64,000 nucleotides of DNA from Savagea serpentis (GCF_015351395.1 NZ_JADKPV010000001.1:744001-808000); one strand, 5' to 3'; positions 26,104 through 35,121 are shown, counted from the first letter of the stretch. Notes: a model not told the origin generated them from the letters alone. A program made the numbers and translations.

Positions 26104-27150
26104 ATGTTATTATCTGCATCACTCGGACAGGCGATCATTGAACAAGTGAGTCCGATCATCGACTATCATTTAAATTTAATGGACGAACGAGGGTATGTTG
26201 TCGCAAGTACGGACGTTTCACGCATCGGGGAACAACATATGGGAGCGATGATTGCCATTCAAGAAAAGCGACCGATTACGATCGGTTTCGCGAACCAAAA
26301 CGATTATCCTGGCACGAAAAGCGGGGTCAATTTACCGATTTGGTTTCAAGAGCAAGTAGTGGGTGTCGTCGGCGTTAGCGGTCAGCCGAATGATATTTTG
26401 CCGATGGCGAAGCTCGTACAAAAAACGGTGCAATTGTTAATGGAGCAACTATTCATTCAAAATGAACAACGCGAACGTGAAGAACGATGGAATCGTTTTA
26501 TGCATTGTGCACGTGAACAACGGTTATCCGATGACGAAATCGAAACGCGTTTCATTCAGCTTACCGATCATTCTTTCCCACAGAACAGTCAACTACTGTA
26601 CTTTCATGCATTGCTTGATCCCGTTGCGATTCAACGTGTGAAAAATGATGTGGCGCGTCTTGCGGTACATGTCATTTGTACGTATGCAATCTCGGAAGGT
26701 TTGTTCATTTGGATAAGCGGTAAGCCTTTCCATGAACAAAACAGATGGCCTGAATGGCAGTGGGTCATGAGTCAACCTATCGAAACTATTCAGCAATTTC
26801 GAACGACATTGCGCACTCTTCCACACCTTCGCTTAAACGGGCATCGAGTAGAAGAAGAGCAACTCGATGTTTTCGTGCAAGTGATTCCAGAAGATATTTG
26901 GGAGACGTTTTTCAAAGAAGAAAAAGAAGCAATCGCTCAGTTGAAAGCGGAAGATTGGGAGACGATTGCGCAGTTTGTCGAACAAAATGGTTCGTTAAAA
27001 CATACTGCTAAGCAATTAATGATTCATCGCAACACGTTAACGTATCGTTTGCAAAAAATTGCCGAACAAACGGGACTTCACCCGCAACGATTCGATCAAT
27101 TATTTTTCTTATATGCCCTATTTGTTCATTTGCACAAAAAAGAGTTGTGA
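26104..27150 (+). CDS. cdaR: CdaR-family sugar diacid regulator (348 aa)
   Basis: ATG 26104 follows AAAGGAGGTTTCGGT. The N-terminal diacid-recognition domain is recognisable by YHLNLMDERGYVVASTDVSRIGEQHMGAM and YPGTKSGVNLPIWFQEQVVGVVGVSG. The C-terminal PucR-type helix-turn-helix is QNGSLKHTAKQLMIHRNTLTYRLQKI. CdaR proteins activate glucarate, galactarate or glycerate utilisation genes. Located directly upstream of glycerate kinase and a GntP-type permease, this one most likely senses glycerate and activates them. Confidence 0.92.
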   Translation: MLLSASLGQAIIEQVSPIIDYHLNLMDERGYVVASTDVSRIGEQHMGAMIAIQEKRPITIGFANQNDYPGTKSGVNLPIWFQEQVVGVVGVSGQPNDILPMAKLVQKTVQLLMEQLFIQNEQREREERWNRFMHCAREQRLSDDEIETRFIQLTDHSFPQNSQLLYFHALLDPVAIQRVKNDVARLAVHVICTYAISEGLFIWISGKPFHEQNRWPEWQWVMSQPIETIQQFRTTLRTLPHLRLNGHRVEEEQLDVFVQVIPEDIWETFFKEEKEAIAQLKAEDWETIAQFVEQNGSLKHTAKQLMIHRNTLTYRLQKIAEQTGLHPQRFDQLFFLYALFVHLHKKEL

Positions 27151-27171
27151 ATATTTGGTTAAATTACCGAT

Positions 27172-27185
27172 GGAAACCGCTTTCA
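27172..27185 (+). promoter_or_regulatory. cre-like CcpA site upstream of the glycerate genes
   Basis: GGAAACCGCTTTCA differs from the catabolite-responsive element consensus TGAAANCGNTTTCA only at the first base. A TATACT -10 box follows at about 27195. This suggests glucose repression of glycerate use through CcpA; it is inferred from sequence match only. Confidence 0.55.
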
Positions 27186-27218
27186 TCTTTTGTATACTAA
27201 CGATAAGGATGTGATGAC

Positions 27219-28331
27219 ATGCATATTGTAATAGCACCAGATTCATTTAAAGGAAGTGCTTCAGCGATTCAAGTAGCAGAAGCGATGAAAAGAGGCGTTC
27301 AAGAAATCGATCCTTCGATAACCGTCGATCTACTTCCGATGGCCGATGGCGGCGAAGGGACCGAGGAAGCGCTAGCAGTCGCACTAGAAGGCAAGACGGT
27401 GAGCGTTTCGACATGTGACGCACTCCGACGGAAGATAGACACGACATTTACCGTCATCCATGACGACACGGTGGTCATTGAATGTGCCAAATGTATCGGT
27501 TTGCCGATGCTTGCGGAGCGAGAGCGCAATCCGATGAATGCGTCGTCTTACGGTTTAGGTGTTGTCGTTCGTGAAGCGTTAGCGATAGGGTATCGCAAGT
27601 TTATCATTGGCCTTGGCGGATCAGCTGTCAATGATGGCGGAATCGGGTTGCTTACGGCACTCGGTTATACATTTACAGACGCAAAAGGAAATGAGCTCGA
27701 AGGAAACGGGAGCGATCTTTTTCAAGTAGCGGCTGTCGATTCGTCGTCTCGCGATGAGCGATTGAGCGAGGCGACATTTATTATCGCAAACGACGTCACA
27801 AATACCCTTTGTGGAAAAGAAGGGGCGACGGCAATTTATGGTCCTCAAAAAGGGGTGAAAGAAGAAGACATTACTCGATTCGATGAAGCGCTCGCCTGTT
27901 ATGCTAAGCTTTTCGAAAAGCGAGAGGCCGATGAGCCGGGAGCCGGGGCTGCTGGAGGGCTCGGATTCGCTTTTTTACAACTAGGCGGAACGATGCAACC
28001 AGGTGCGCAATTAATCGCAAAAGAAAGCAAATTGTTAAAACGTATCCGACGTGCGGACCTCGTTTTGACAGGGGAAGGGCAGTCTGATGAACAGACGCTT
28101 TTCGGAAAAGCGCCGTACGTCGTCGCACAGTTTGCCCGGGAACAAAAGGTTCCGACCGTATTACTTTCTGGCAGTGTGACGGGAAATCTAGAAGCACTTC
28201 GTGAAGTGTTTGCGGGTGTCTTTTCGACCGTTATGCAACCGATGTCATTGAGGGATGCCATGGAAAACGCGGAACAATCTATCGTCGAAATGACGAAAAA
28301 TATTATTCATTTTTATCGACAATCCATTTAA
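27219..28331 (+). CDS. garK: Glycerate kinase, GarK/GlxK type (370 aa)
   Basis: ATG 27219 follows AAGGATGTGATGAC. The glycerate kinase type I family signature is complete: IVIAPDSFKGSASAIQVAEAM at the N-terminus, LPMADGGEGTEEAL, FIIGLGGSAVNDGGIGLLTALGY, GAGAAGGLGFAF and DLVLTGEGQSDEQTLFGKAP. Length is as expected. It phosphorylates glycerate to 2-phosphoglycerate (or 3-phospho in some), feeding lower glycolysis. It sits 12 bp upstream of the permease gene in a two-gene operon. Confidence 0.95.
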   Translation: MHIVIAPDSFKGSASAIQVAEAMKRGVQEIDPSITVDLLPMADGGEGTEEALAVALEGKTVSVSTCDALRRKIDTTFTVIHDDTVVIECAKCIGLPMLAERERNPMNASSYGLGVVVREALAIGYRKFIIGLGGSAVNDGGIGLLTALGYTFTDAKGNELEGNGSDLFQVAAVDSSSRDERLSEATFIIANDVTNTLCGKEGATAIYGPQKGVKEEDITRFDEALACYAKLFEKREADEPGAGAAGGLGFAFLQLGGTMQPGAQLIAKESKLLKRIRRADLVLTGEGQSDEQTLFGKAPYVVAQFAREQKVPTVLLSGSVTGNLEALREVFAGVFSTVMQPMSLRDAMENAEQSIVEMTKNIIHFYRQSI

Positions 28332-28343
28332 GGGGGGAACGTT

Positions 28344-29696
28344 ATGTTAAGTGTTATTTTAGTTACTGTGGCTGTTGCCTTTATCGTATTTGCGACAGCG
28401 AAATTAAAGTTACATCCGTTTTTATCATTAATTATTGCATCTTTCGGTTTAGGAATTGCGGCTGGATTACCGATCGCAGGCATTGGTGGAATTGTGAACG
28501 AAGGATTCGGAGGCTTGATGGGTGGGATTGGACTCGTCATCGTCTTCGGGACGTTAATCGGGATTATTTTAGAGCGTTCAGGAGCGGCTTTACGTATGGC
28601 GGAAGTCGTTTTGCGTATCGTCGGGCCGAAACATCCGCAACTTGCGATGAGCATCATCGGGGCTATTGTCAGTGTTCCTGTATTTTGTGATTCGGGATTC
28701 GTCATTTTATCTTCTTTAAAGAAAGCGATTGCACATAAGACGAAAGTGACGGTTGCTTCGATGTCCATTGCGCTCGCGACAGGATTGTTTGCGACGCACA
28801 ATTTAGTGCCACCGACACCTGGTCCAATCGCAGCTGCAGGAAATATTGGAGCGGAAGCATATTTAGGTACAATTATTTTATTCGGCCTCATCGTCTCTAT
28901 TCCTGCTGTAATCGCGGGATATCTTTGGGCGATTAAAGTCGGTCCGACGATTCATATCGAAGGGGAAGAAGATGGTGTTTTACAATACGATTACGACACG
29001 ATTATAAAAGAATTCGGTGAAATGCCTTCAACGGCGAAATCTTTTGCACCGATCATCGTTCCGATTTTACTCATCGGTTTTAGTTCAGTCATTACATTTA
29101 TGAAATGGGAAGGCGTCTTTTTTGATATTTTCTTATTTTTAGGGTCACCGGTTGTCGCACTATTTGTCGGTTTACTATTTGCCTTCCTTTTATTACCTGA
29201 ATATTCTGAAGTTACGTTGAATGATTGGATTGGTGATGGACTAAAAGAAGCTGCACCGATTTTACTCATCACAGGAGCGGGCGGCGCTTTCGGGAAAGTG
29301 ATTCAAAATACGTCGATTGTCGAAGTCATTGAAAACGTTGGTTCGAATGCATTTTTCACAGGAGCATTATTTTTATTCATTCCGTTTTTAATCGCAGCGG
29401 CTTTAAAAACGGCGCAAGGGTCATCCACTGCAGCGCTCGTCATTACCGCTTCACTCGTTGCACCACTTCTCACTGAAGTCGGGATCACAGGGGCTGTTCC
29501 ACTCGCGCTCGTCGTTATGGCGATCGGTTCAGGTGCGATGGTCGTATCTCATGTGAACGACAGCTTCTTCTGGGTTGTGACGCAATTTAGTGGTATGTCA
29601 GTCACACAAGCGTACAAAGCGCAAACGATGGCGACTTTATTCCAAGGGCTCGCAGCGTTCGCTACGACATTTATTCTTTGGTTAATTTTAGTATAA
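28344..29696 (+). CDS. GntP-family gluconate/glycerate permease (450 aa)
   Basis: ATG 28344 lies after AAGGGGGGAACGTT. About 12 to 14 membrane helices are predicted. GntP family features are visible: LHPFLSLIIASFGLGIAAG, GFGGLMGGIGLVIVFGTLIG, SVPVFCDSGFVILSSL, TPGPIAAAGNIGA, and the C-terminal GSGAMVVSHVNDSFFWVV. Members are proton symporters for gluconate, glycerate and related acids. Coupling with glycerate kinase makes D-glycerate the likely substrate. Confidence 0.93.
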   Translation: MLSVILVTVAVAFIVFATAKLKLHPFLSLIIASFGLGIAAGLPIAGIGGIVNEGFGGLMGGIGLVIVFGTLIGIILERSGAALRMAEVVLRIVGPKHPQLAMSIIGAIVSVPVFCDSGFVILSSLKKAIAHKTKVTVASMSIALATGLFATHNLVPPTPGPIAAAGNIGAEAYLGTIILFGLIVSIPAVIAGYLWAIKVGPTIHIEGEEDGVLQYDYDTIIKEFGEMPSTAKSFAPIIVPILLIGFSSVITFMKWEGVFFDIFLFLGSPVVALFVGLLFAFLLLPEYSEVTLNDWIGDGLKEAAPILLITGAGGAFGKVIQNTSIVEVIENVGSNAFFTGALFLFIPFLIAAALKTAQGSSTAALVITASLVAPLLTEVGITGAVPLALVVMAIGSGAMVVSHVNDSFFWVVTQFSGMSVTQAYKAQTMATLFQGLAAFATTFILWLILV

Positions 29697-29701
29697 TGTT
29701 T

Positions 29702-29741
29702 AAAAAACCTTTCTCTCCTACAAAAAGAGGAAGGTTTTTCT
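29702..29741 (+). terminator. Rho-independent terminator
   Basis: AAAAAACCTTTCTCT pairs with AGAGGAAGGTTTTTCT just after the permease stop. Confidence 0.8.
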
Positions 29742-29792
29742 ATTCGGTTTCTTCAAAATCGACTATACTAGAATGAAAAGGGAGGGAATCGG

Positions 29793-30551
29793 ATGTATAC
29801 GATACGTAATTTAGAAAAACGAGAGAACGGTTCAATTATTGAACAGACCGGTCCGTTTCAAGTACTGGAATATGAAAAAGATTTAAGCGTCGATTATGCG
29901 ACAGCGCAAGCGGCTTATTACGCTTCTAAAATGAATGTGAGAAAGCGTCAATTAATTTGTGAAGTTGGACCTTCTCAAATTACGGTACAAGCGGGTGCGA
30001 TGCAGTGGACAGTCGGCGATGTGAAAGCGACGACAGGAGTGAAAGGAGTCGGCGATTTTATCGGCAAGGCTTTGCGCGGTTCGGTGACGAATGAATCAGC
30101 GATTAAGCCAGAATATACGGGAGAAGGGATGCTCGTATTAGAACCGACGTATAAACATATTTTACTCGTTGATCTAAACGACTGGAACGGTTCCATAGTA
30201 ATAGAAGATGGGTTATTTTTAGCGTGCGAACATCATGTGAAACATAAAGTCGTCATGCGCAGCAATTTATCTTCAGCCGCATTCGGTGGTGAAGGGTTGT
30301 TTAACTTAGCTTTGACAGGTGATGGCGTCGTAGCGTTAGAATCGGACGTACCACGCGCGGAGTTGATTGAGATTGATTTACACGACGATGAACTAAAAGT
30401 CGATGGCAATATGGCGATCGCATGGTCAGGTAGCTTAAATTTCACAGTAGAACGTGCTGGAAAGTCGTGGATGGGTTCTGCAGCTTCTGGAGAAGGTTTA
30501 GTAAACGTTTACCGTGGTACAGGAAAAGTATGGATGGCCCCTCTTGTGTAA
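29793..30551 (+). CDS. AIM24 family protein (252 aa)
   Basis: ATG 29793 follows AAGGGAGGGAATCGG. The protein is almost all beta-strand with repeated glycine turns (GEGMLVLEP, GEGLFNLALTGDGVVALES, ASGEGLVNVYRGTGKVWMAPL), the profile of the AIM24 (mitochondrial biogenesis AIM24-like, TerD-unrelated) double-stranded beta-helix family. Bacterial members have no settled function. It stands as a single gene after a terminator. Confidence 0.85.
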   Translation: MYTIRNLEKRENGSIIEQTGPFQVLEYEKDLSVDYATAQAAYYASKMNVRKRQLICEVGPSQITVQAGAMQWTVGDVKATTGVKGVGDFIGKALRGSVTNESAIKPEYTGEGMLVLEPTYKHILLVDLNDWNGSIVIEDGLFLACEHHVKHKVVMRSNLSSAAFGGEGLFNLALTGDGVVALESDVPRAELIEIDLHDDELKVDGNMAIAWSGSLNFTVERAGKSWMGSAASGEGLVNVYRGTGKVWMAPLV

Positions 30552-30586
30552 AGAAGCCCTTCATGAGAAAGGAACGGTGAAAAAAT

Positions 30587-31414
30587 ATGGAGAAACAATT
30601 AAAAAATGGCGTTCCGATGCCTGAAATCGGATTAGGTGTCTATAAAATGACGGATGAAGAAGAAGCGTATCGCGCGATTCGTCACGCTTTAGAAGTAGGA
30701 TATCGTTCAATTGATACGGCAGCTTTTTACCATAATGAAGAAGTCGTCGGTCGGGCAGTGCGAGAGAGCGGCATTCCAAGGGAAGAGATTTTCATTACGA
30801 CGAAAGTGTGGAACGATGATACAGGATATGAAGAGACGTTGCATGCTTTTGAACAATCTCTTGAAAAATTAGGTCTCGACTACATCGATTCATACTTAAC
30901 GCACTGGCCAGTCCCTGGAAAATATGTAGAGACGTATCGTGCCATTTTAAAGTTGACGGAAGAAGGGAAAGTGCGCGCATCTGGTGTATGTAACCATACG
31001 ATTGAACAATTAGAGACGATTCATGAAGAATTAGGGGAGTATCCAAACATTAATCAAGTCGAAATTCACCCGTATTTACAACAACGTGAATTGATGGCGT
31101 TTTGTCGTGAGCATCATATTGCGGTGACGGCATGGGCGCCACTCGGACGTGGCCAAGCTTTGCAAGATCCAGCGATTCGTGAAGTAGCGAAGCGATATGG
31201 GATTACACCTGCACAAACGATTTTGCAGTGGCATTTACAACAAGGTCGTATCATCATTCCGAAATCGGTTACGCCGAGCCGAATCGATGAAAACTTCGCA
31301 GTCGGGCAAGTAGAATTGACGGATGAATGTATGGAATCAATCAATGAGTTAGAGTGTAATGGCCGTACAGGGGCAAATCCAGCAGACCCTAACTTTTTAG
31401 AGCACTTTAAATAA
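30587..31414 (+). CDS. Aldo/keto reductase (275 aa)
   Basis: ATG 30587 follows AAAGGAACGGTGAAAAAAT. Family landmarks: MPEIGLGVYKM, SIDTAAFYHNEEVVGRAV (catalytic Asp and Tyr), the Lys in ITTKVWNDD, YIDSYLTHWPVPG (His), QVEIHPYLQQRELMAFC, and the NADPH-binding end IIPKSVTPSRIDEN. Length is typical of the AKR5-type prokaryotic enzymes that reduce aldehydes, ketones or methylglyoxal. The physiological substrate cannot be told. Confidence 0.95.
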   Translation: MEKQLKNGVPMPEIGLGVYKMTDEEEAYRAIRHALEVGYRSIDTAAFYHNEEVVGRAVRESGIPREEIFITTKVWNDDTGYEETLHAFEQSLEKLGLDYIDSYLTHWPVPGKYVETYRAILKLTEEGKVRASGVCNHTIEQLETIHEELGEYPNINQVEIHPYLQQRELMAFCREHHIAVTAWAPLGRGQALQDPAIREVAKRYGITPAQTILQWHLQQGRIIIPKSVTPSRIDENFAVGQVELTDECMESINELECNGRTGANPADPNFLEHFK

Positions 31415-31544
31415 ACATTATCCGACAATTTTATCCCAACCAAACAGCAAAAACCCAACCAATAAAACCATTGCTCACCCTTTCACAAACTCACTTTGTT
31501 CTGTTATACTTACTATTATAAATATTTTACCATAGGAGGACATT

Positions 31545-32084
31545 ATGAGTCATATTGTATATATTTCAGGGAGTCCGACACCTTACTCACGTACGGAAGC
31601 CGTTCTTAAATTTATGAGTGAAACGTTAAAAAAGAAAGGGCATACATCACAGCTCATTACGATGAAAGATATTCCAGCGAATGATTTAATCGATGGCAAT
31701 TGGAATAGTGATGCGGTCATCCGGATCGGTGAACAAATCGAAGCAGCAGACGGTGTCGTTATTGGAACACCGGTTTATAAAGCATCTTATCCAGGTGTAT
31801 TTAAAGCCTTTATCGACGTGCTCCCCCAGCAGTTGTTGGCAGGGAAAACGGTATTACCATTTATGACAGGTGGTAGCCATTATCACTTACTCGCCTTAGA
31901 ATACGCATTGAAGCCTTTAATTTCAATCGTTCAAGGCTCGCCTGTGCGTGGCATTTACTATGTTGATTCCTATATCGATCGTGAACAACCAGAGCAACCG
32001 ATCGTCGATGAAGCGACATATGCACGTACGATGCAACAACTTCAAAACTTTATCGAAATTATCGATCCAACATGTGAAATTTAA
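31545..32084 (+). CDS. NAD(P)H-dependent FMN reductase, SsuE-like (179 aa)
   Basis: ATG 31545 follows ATAGGAGGACATT. Flavodoxin-like fold with the FMN phosphate loop SGSPTPYSRTEAVL, the motif GVVIGTPVYKASYPGVFKAFIDVLP and PFMTGGSHYHLLALEYAL, which is diagnostic of SsuE/MsuE reductases. These supply reduced FMN to two-component monooxygenases. It is a plausible partner for the S-box monooxygenase at 18.6 kb, although the gene is 11 kb away and lacks an S-box. A terminator follows. Confidence 0.85.
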   Translation: MSHIVYISGSPTPYSRTEAVLKFMSETLKKKGHTSQLITMKDIPANDLIDGNWNSDAVIRIGEQIEAADGVVIGTPVYKASYPGVFKAFIDVLPQQLLAGKTVLPFMTGGSHYHLLALEYALKPLISIVQGSPVRGIYYVDSYIDREQPEQPIVDEATYARTMQQLQNFIEIIDPTCEI

Positions 32085-32119
32085 AAGAGAGGGACTAGTC
32101 GATGCTAGTCTCTTTTTTG
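32083..32119 (+). terminator. Rho-independent terminator
   Basis: AAAAGAGAGGGACTAG pairs with CTAGTCTCTTTTTT after the SsuE-like gene. Confidence 0.8.
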
Positions 32120-32201
32120 TTATCCTCATTTATTGGCAGAGAATGTGAAGTCGTTGTATACTAATAAAGAATGACGTAAGAGGTGAAAGGAGTTGTGACA
32201 T

Positions 32202-32693
32202 ATGCAATATCGTAAAGCGACAAAAGCAGACGCAGCAGGAATTATTGCTGTAATGGAAAATGCAGAGCAAGCAGGAACAATGTTATGGAGTCCTGGAGAG
32301 AGAGAAATGGAAGAAGCAACATTTGCGCAATCGATTGAACAAGAAGATACAGCACGCTCTGGTTTTTTCGTGGCGGAAGATGAAGAAGGGATTGCGGGCT
32401 ACATATTTATTAAAGGGGAGCAACCTGAAAGAATTCGTCACCGTGCACATCTCGTGATGGGCATGCATGAGCGAGTACGTGGTCAAGGGATCGGAACAGA
32501 ATTTCTTGAATATGTGATTGACTGGGCGAAACATTCACCTCTCCGCAGACTCGAATTAACGGTTCTTACAATTAATGAACAAGCGATTCGATTATATGAA
32601 AAATGCGGATTTGAAAAAGAAGGCGTCAAGCGTGATTCTCTTCGTATTAATGAATTGTATGTCGATGAATTGACGATGAGTTATTTATTATGA
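32202..32693 (+). CDS. GNAT-family N-acetyltransferase (163 aa)
   Basis: ATG 32202 follows GAAAGGAGTTGTGACAT. GNAT motif A is visible as LVMGMHERVRGQGIGTEFLEYVIDWA (acetyl-CoA pyrophosphate loop RGQGIG), then RLELTVLTINEQAIRLYEKCGFEKEGV and the C-terminal DELTMSYLL. The pattern is close to RimJ/RimL-like or ribosomal-protein and aminoglycoside-like acetyltransferases of Bacilli. The substrate is unknown. Confidence 0.9.
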   Translation: MQYRKATKADAAGIIAVMENAEQAGTMLWSPGEREMEEATFAQSIEQEDTARSGFFVAEDEEGIAGYIFIKGEQPERIRHRAHLVMGMHERVRGQGIGTEFLEYVIDWAKHSPLRRLELTVLTINEQAIRLYEKCGFEKEGVKRDSLRINELYVDELTMSYLL

Positions 32694-32697
32694 TATC

Positions 32698-32735
32698 CAC
32701 CTCTTGAAGTGCATCAAACTTCGAGAGGTTTTTTA
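32698..32735 (+). terminator. Rho-independent terminator
   Basis: CCTCTTGAAGT pairs with ACTTCGAGAGG, followed by TTTTTTAT, after the GNAT gene. Confidence 0.8.
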
Positions 32736-32746
32736 TTTGAAACATA

Positions 32747-32764
32747 TATCTTGAATTCAAGATA
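32747..32764 (+). promoter_or_regulatory. MhqR-like operator palindrome
   Basis: TATCTTGAATTCAAGATA is a perfect 18-bp palindrome 47 bp before the FMN reductase gene. It closely resembles the TATCTCGAnnTCGAGATA-type operator of the quinone-sensing repressor MhqR of Bacillus subtilis. The genes behind it are homologues of MhqR targets, which supports the assignment. mhqR itself is not in the window. Confidence 0.7.
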
Positions 32765-32811
32765 ATTATGTGCGATACTACAATTAACTTCAAAACAGAG
32801 GAGACGATCAT

Positions 32812-33357
32812 ATGAATATCGGATTCATTATCGGTAGTTTACGAGAACAATCATACAATACGAAACTTGCATCACATATTACACAAGCTTTTTCTGACGT
32901 CACGTTTGAACGGATTTCAATTGGGGAATTACCTTTCTTCAATGAAGATTTAGAAACAAATGGAGACCCACATGCTGTTCAACAGTTTAAAACAGCAGTA
33001 GAACGAATGGATGGGCTCATTATTTTAACGCCAGAATATAATGGCAGCATACCAGGTGTGTTGAAAAATGCACTCGACTGGGGATCACGTCCGGTGACCA
33101 ATTCTGTTTTTCACAATAAACAAGTCGGCATTATCGGCGCGACCCCTGGTGGAATGGGAACGGCATTCGCACAAATCCACTTACGACAAGTGTTAGAAGC
33201 GATGCGTGCTGATGTTTTACCACATGAAAAATTACACGTCTCACGGGTTCATGAATTATGCGCAGTTGCGGAACAACCGAACACATTCCGTTACGTCGAC
33301 CGCTACGTACAGCAATTCATTCAATTTATCCAAAATACAAAAGGAGTGCATGCATAA
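32812..33357 (+). CDS. NADPH-dependent FMN reductase / quinone reductase (181 aa)
   Basis: ATG 32812 follows CAGAGGAGACGATCAT. Flavodoxin-like NADPH-FMN reductase fold: IIGSLREQSYNTKLASHI (FMN phosphate loop), LTPEYNGSIPGVLKNALDWGSRP and GIIGATPGGMGTAFAQIHLRQVL. It is the first gene of a three-gene operon with a ring-cleaving dioxygenase and a carboxylesterase, so it probably reduces quinones or azo compounds. In Bacillus subtilis the analogous slots are filled by MhqN and AzoR2. Confidence 0.88.
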   Translation: MNIGFIIGSLREQSYNTKLASHITQAFSDVTFERISIGELPFFNEDLETNGDPHAVQQFKTAVERMDGLIILTPEYNGSIPGVLKNALDWGSRPVTNSVFHNKQVGIIGATPGGMGTAFAQIHLRQVLEAMRADVLPHEKLHVSRVHELCAVAEQPNTFRYVDRYVQQFIQFIQNTKGVHA

Positions 33358-34328
33358 TGTTACAATTTACAGGATTACATCACGTTTCAGCAATTACGAA
33401 AAGCGCCCAACAAAATCTCGATTTTTATACGAACGTCCTCGGATTCCGTCTCGTGAAAAAAACGGTCAATCAAGATTCACCGTCGATGTACCATTTATTT
33501 TACGCGGACGGGGAAGGTTCACCAGGAACAGAAATGACTTTCTTTGAAATCCCCGTCGTCGGGCAAACACATGAAGGAACGAACAGCATTTCGACTACTT
33601 CTTTCCGTGTGCCGACAGATGAAGCGTTGCATTTTTGGAAAGAGCGTTTTGAACAATTCGATGTGGCGCATGAAGACATTACAGAACGAGCAGGGCGCCA
33701 AACTTTACGCTTCCGCGATCCGGAAAAACAACGACTTATGCTCGTATCCGATGAACATAATGAAGGAGTCGCAGGAGGGATTCCGTGGAAAGTGGCCGAT
33801 ATTCCAGAATCGTTTGCGATTTATGGATTAGGGCCTTCGTATTTCACAGTAGCGAATGCAAAAGCGACGGATGCCTTACTGACAACCGTTTTACATTTCC
33901 GTGAAGCGGGAACGTATGAAGCGGATGGTACGAGCTACAAAGTATATGAAACAGGAGAAGGCGGCTCAGGGGCTGAAATCCATGTGGAGCACCGGGAAGA
34001 TTTACCAGTAGAACGGGCAGGGCGTGGTAGCGTTCACCATATCGCTTTACGCGTTTCGACAGAAGAAGATATTGATGCATGGATTGAACGACTCGAGCAA
34101 TTTGGAGTACGCAATTCAGGATTCGTCGACCGCTTCTATTTCAAATCGATTTACATGCAAGATCCGAACGGTTTGACGATTGAAATCGCTTCTGACGGTC
34201 CAGGTTTTGCGATTGATGAACCCGAAGATACACTCGGTGAAGCATTATCGCTTCCGCCATTTTTAGAAAACGACCGCGCCATCATTGAAGCGAACTTAAA
34301 ACCGCTCCATACAAAAAGAGGTGAGTGA
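33357..34328 (+). CDS. mhqO: Ring-cleaving dioxygenase, MhqO-like (323 aa)
   Basis: ATG 33357 shares its A with the preceding TAA stop; AAAGGAGTGCATGC serves as ribosome-binding site. It consists of two tandem vicinal-oxygen-chelate (glyoxalase/dioxygenase) domains. Metal ligands are expected at His in TGLHHVSAIT, His in GSVHHIALRV and Glu in GLTIEIASDGPGF. Family-typical stretches include NLDFYTNVLGFRLVKKTVNQD and GSPGTEMTFFE. MhqO homologues open hydroquinone-type rings and protect against quinones. Confidence 0.92.
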   Translation: MLQFTGLHHVSAITKSAQQNLDFYTNVLGFRLVKKTVNQDSPSMYHLFYADGEGSPGTEMTFFEIPVVGQTHEGTNSISTTSFRVPTDEALHFWKERFEQFDVAHEDITERAGRQTLRFRDPEKQRLMLVSDEHNEGVAGGIPWKVADIPESFAIYGLGPSYFTVANAKATDALLTTVLHFREAGTYEADGTSYKVYETGEGGSGAEIHVEHREDLPVERAGRGSVHHIALRVSTEEDIDAWIERLEQFGVRNSGFVDRFYFKSIYMQDPNGLTIEIASDGPGFAIDEPEDTLGEALSLPPFLENDRAIIEANLKPLHTKRGE

Positions 34329-34332
34329 TAAG

Positions 34333-34941
34333 ATGGAACATATTTATACGTCTGTCGAACGAGCGAAAGGAACACTCGTCTTACTGCACGGCACAGGTGG
34401 TAATGAACAAAGTATGTTGCCGATCGCTAAGCATCTGACGGATGAGTGGAATGTATTAAGTGTGCGAGGCGAAGTGAATGAAAATGGGGCGTTACGCTTT
34501 TTCAAACGATTGCGGGAAGGCGTGCTCGATGAAGACGACTTAATCGCAAGAACGGCTCAATTTCACGAAACATTAACTCATTGGGCGAATGAGTATACAT
34601 TTTCTTTACAAGATATCGTATTTATCGGCTATTCTAACGGTGCAAACTTTGCGGCGAACTATTTATTACAATTTCCGAATGCAGTAAAAGGAGGCATCTT
34701 ACTGCACCCGATGGTTCCGACAAGACGACATAACGTTGCATCACTCGATGAAACGAGTATCTTCATCTCAGCAGGCATTCACGATCCGCTCGTCCCTTAC
34801 GAAGAAACCGAACAATTACTCGACATGTACCGCTCCGCGCATGCCAATGTCAAAGCACATATTGAATCAAACGGACATCAGATCACGTACACTGAATTAG
34901 AAGCGGCGAAACAGTGGTTAACGACACTTAGTAGAATTTAA
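34333..34941 (+). CDS. mhqD: Carboxylesterase/phospholipase family protein, MhqD-like (202 aa)
   Basis: ATG 34333 is eight bases after AAGAGGTGA; the GTG at 34321 is upstream of that site. Alpha/beta-hydrolase with oxyanion HGTGGNEQSML, nucleophile elbow GYSNGAN (Ser), LLHPMVP, the acid Asp in AGIHDPLVPYEE, and the catalytic His in ESNGHQITY. It resembles YodD/MhqD, which is induced with MhqO by quinones and probably hydrolyses ring-cleavage products. A strong terminator ends the operon. Confidence 0.9.
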   Translation: MEHIYTSVERAKGTLVLLHGTGGNEQSMLPIAKHLTDEWNVLSVRGEVNENGALRFFKRLREGVLDEDDLIARTAQFHETLTHWANEYTFSLQDIVFIGYSNGANFAANYLLQFPNAVKGGILLHPMVPTRRHNVASLDETSIFISAGIHDPLVPYEETEQLLDMYRSAHANVKAHIESNGHQITYTELEAAKQWLTTLSRI

Positions 34942-34961
34942 GACGACTATAAAGTACCTTT

Positions 34962-35010
34962 ATTAGGCTGCTTCACACTGAAATCTAAAAGTGTGAAGCA
35001 GCCTATTTTT
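34962..35010 (+). terminator. Rho-independent terminator of the quinone operon
   Basis: AGGCTGCTTCACAC pairs perfectly with GTGTGAAGCAGCCT and is followed by ATTTTT. Confidence 0.85.
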
Positions 35011-35121
35011 GGATAAGCTCTTCATTATCATAATTGAAGTAGGCAACAAAATGTATGAACATTTTCCTTAGCTTTCATTACCGCCTATTTCACTTCGCTC
35101 GTATAAACATTTTTATCCATA

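Noticed and set aside
24210-28261. Overlapping frames in the phosphodiesterase, CdaR and glycerate kinase genes
   Set aside because: Alternative frames of well-identified genes, rich in Arg/Ser/Cys and without initiation sites.
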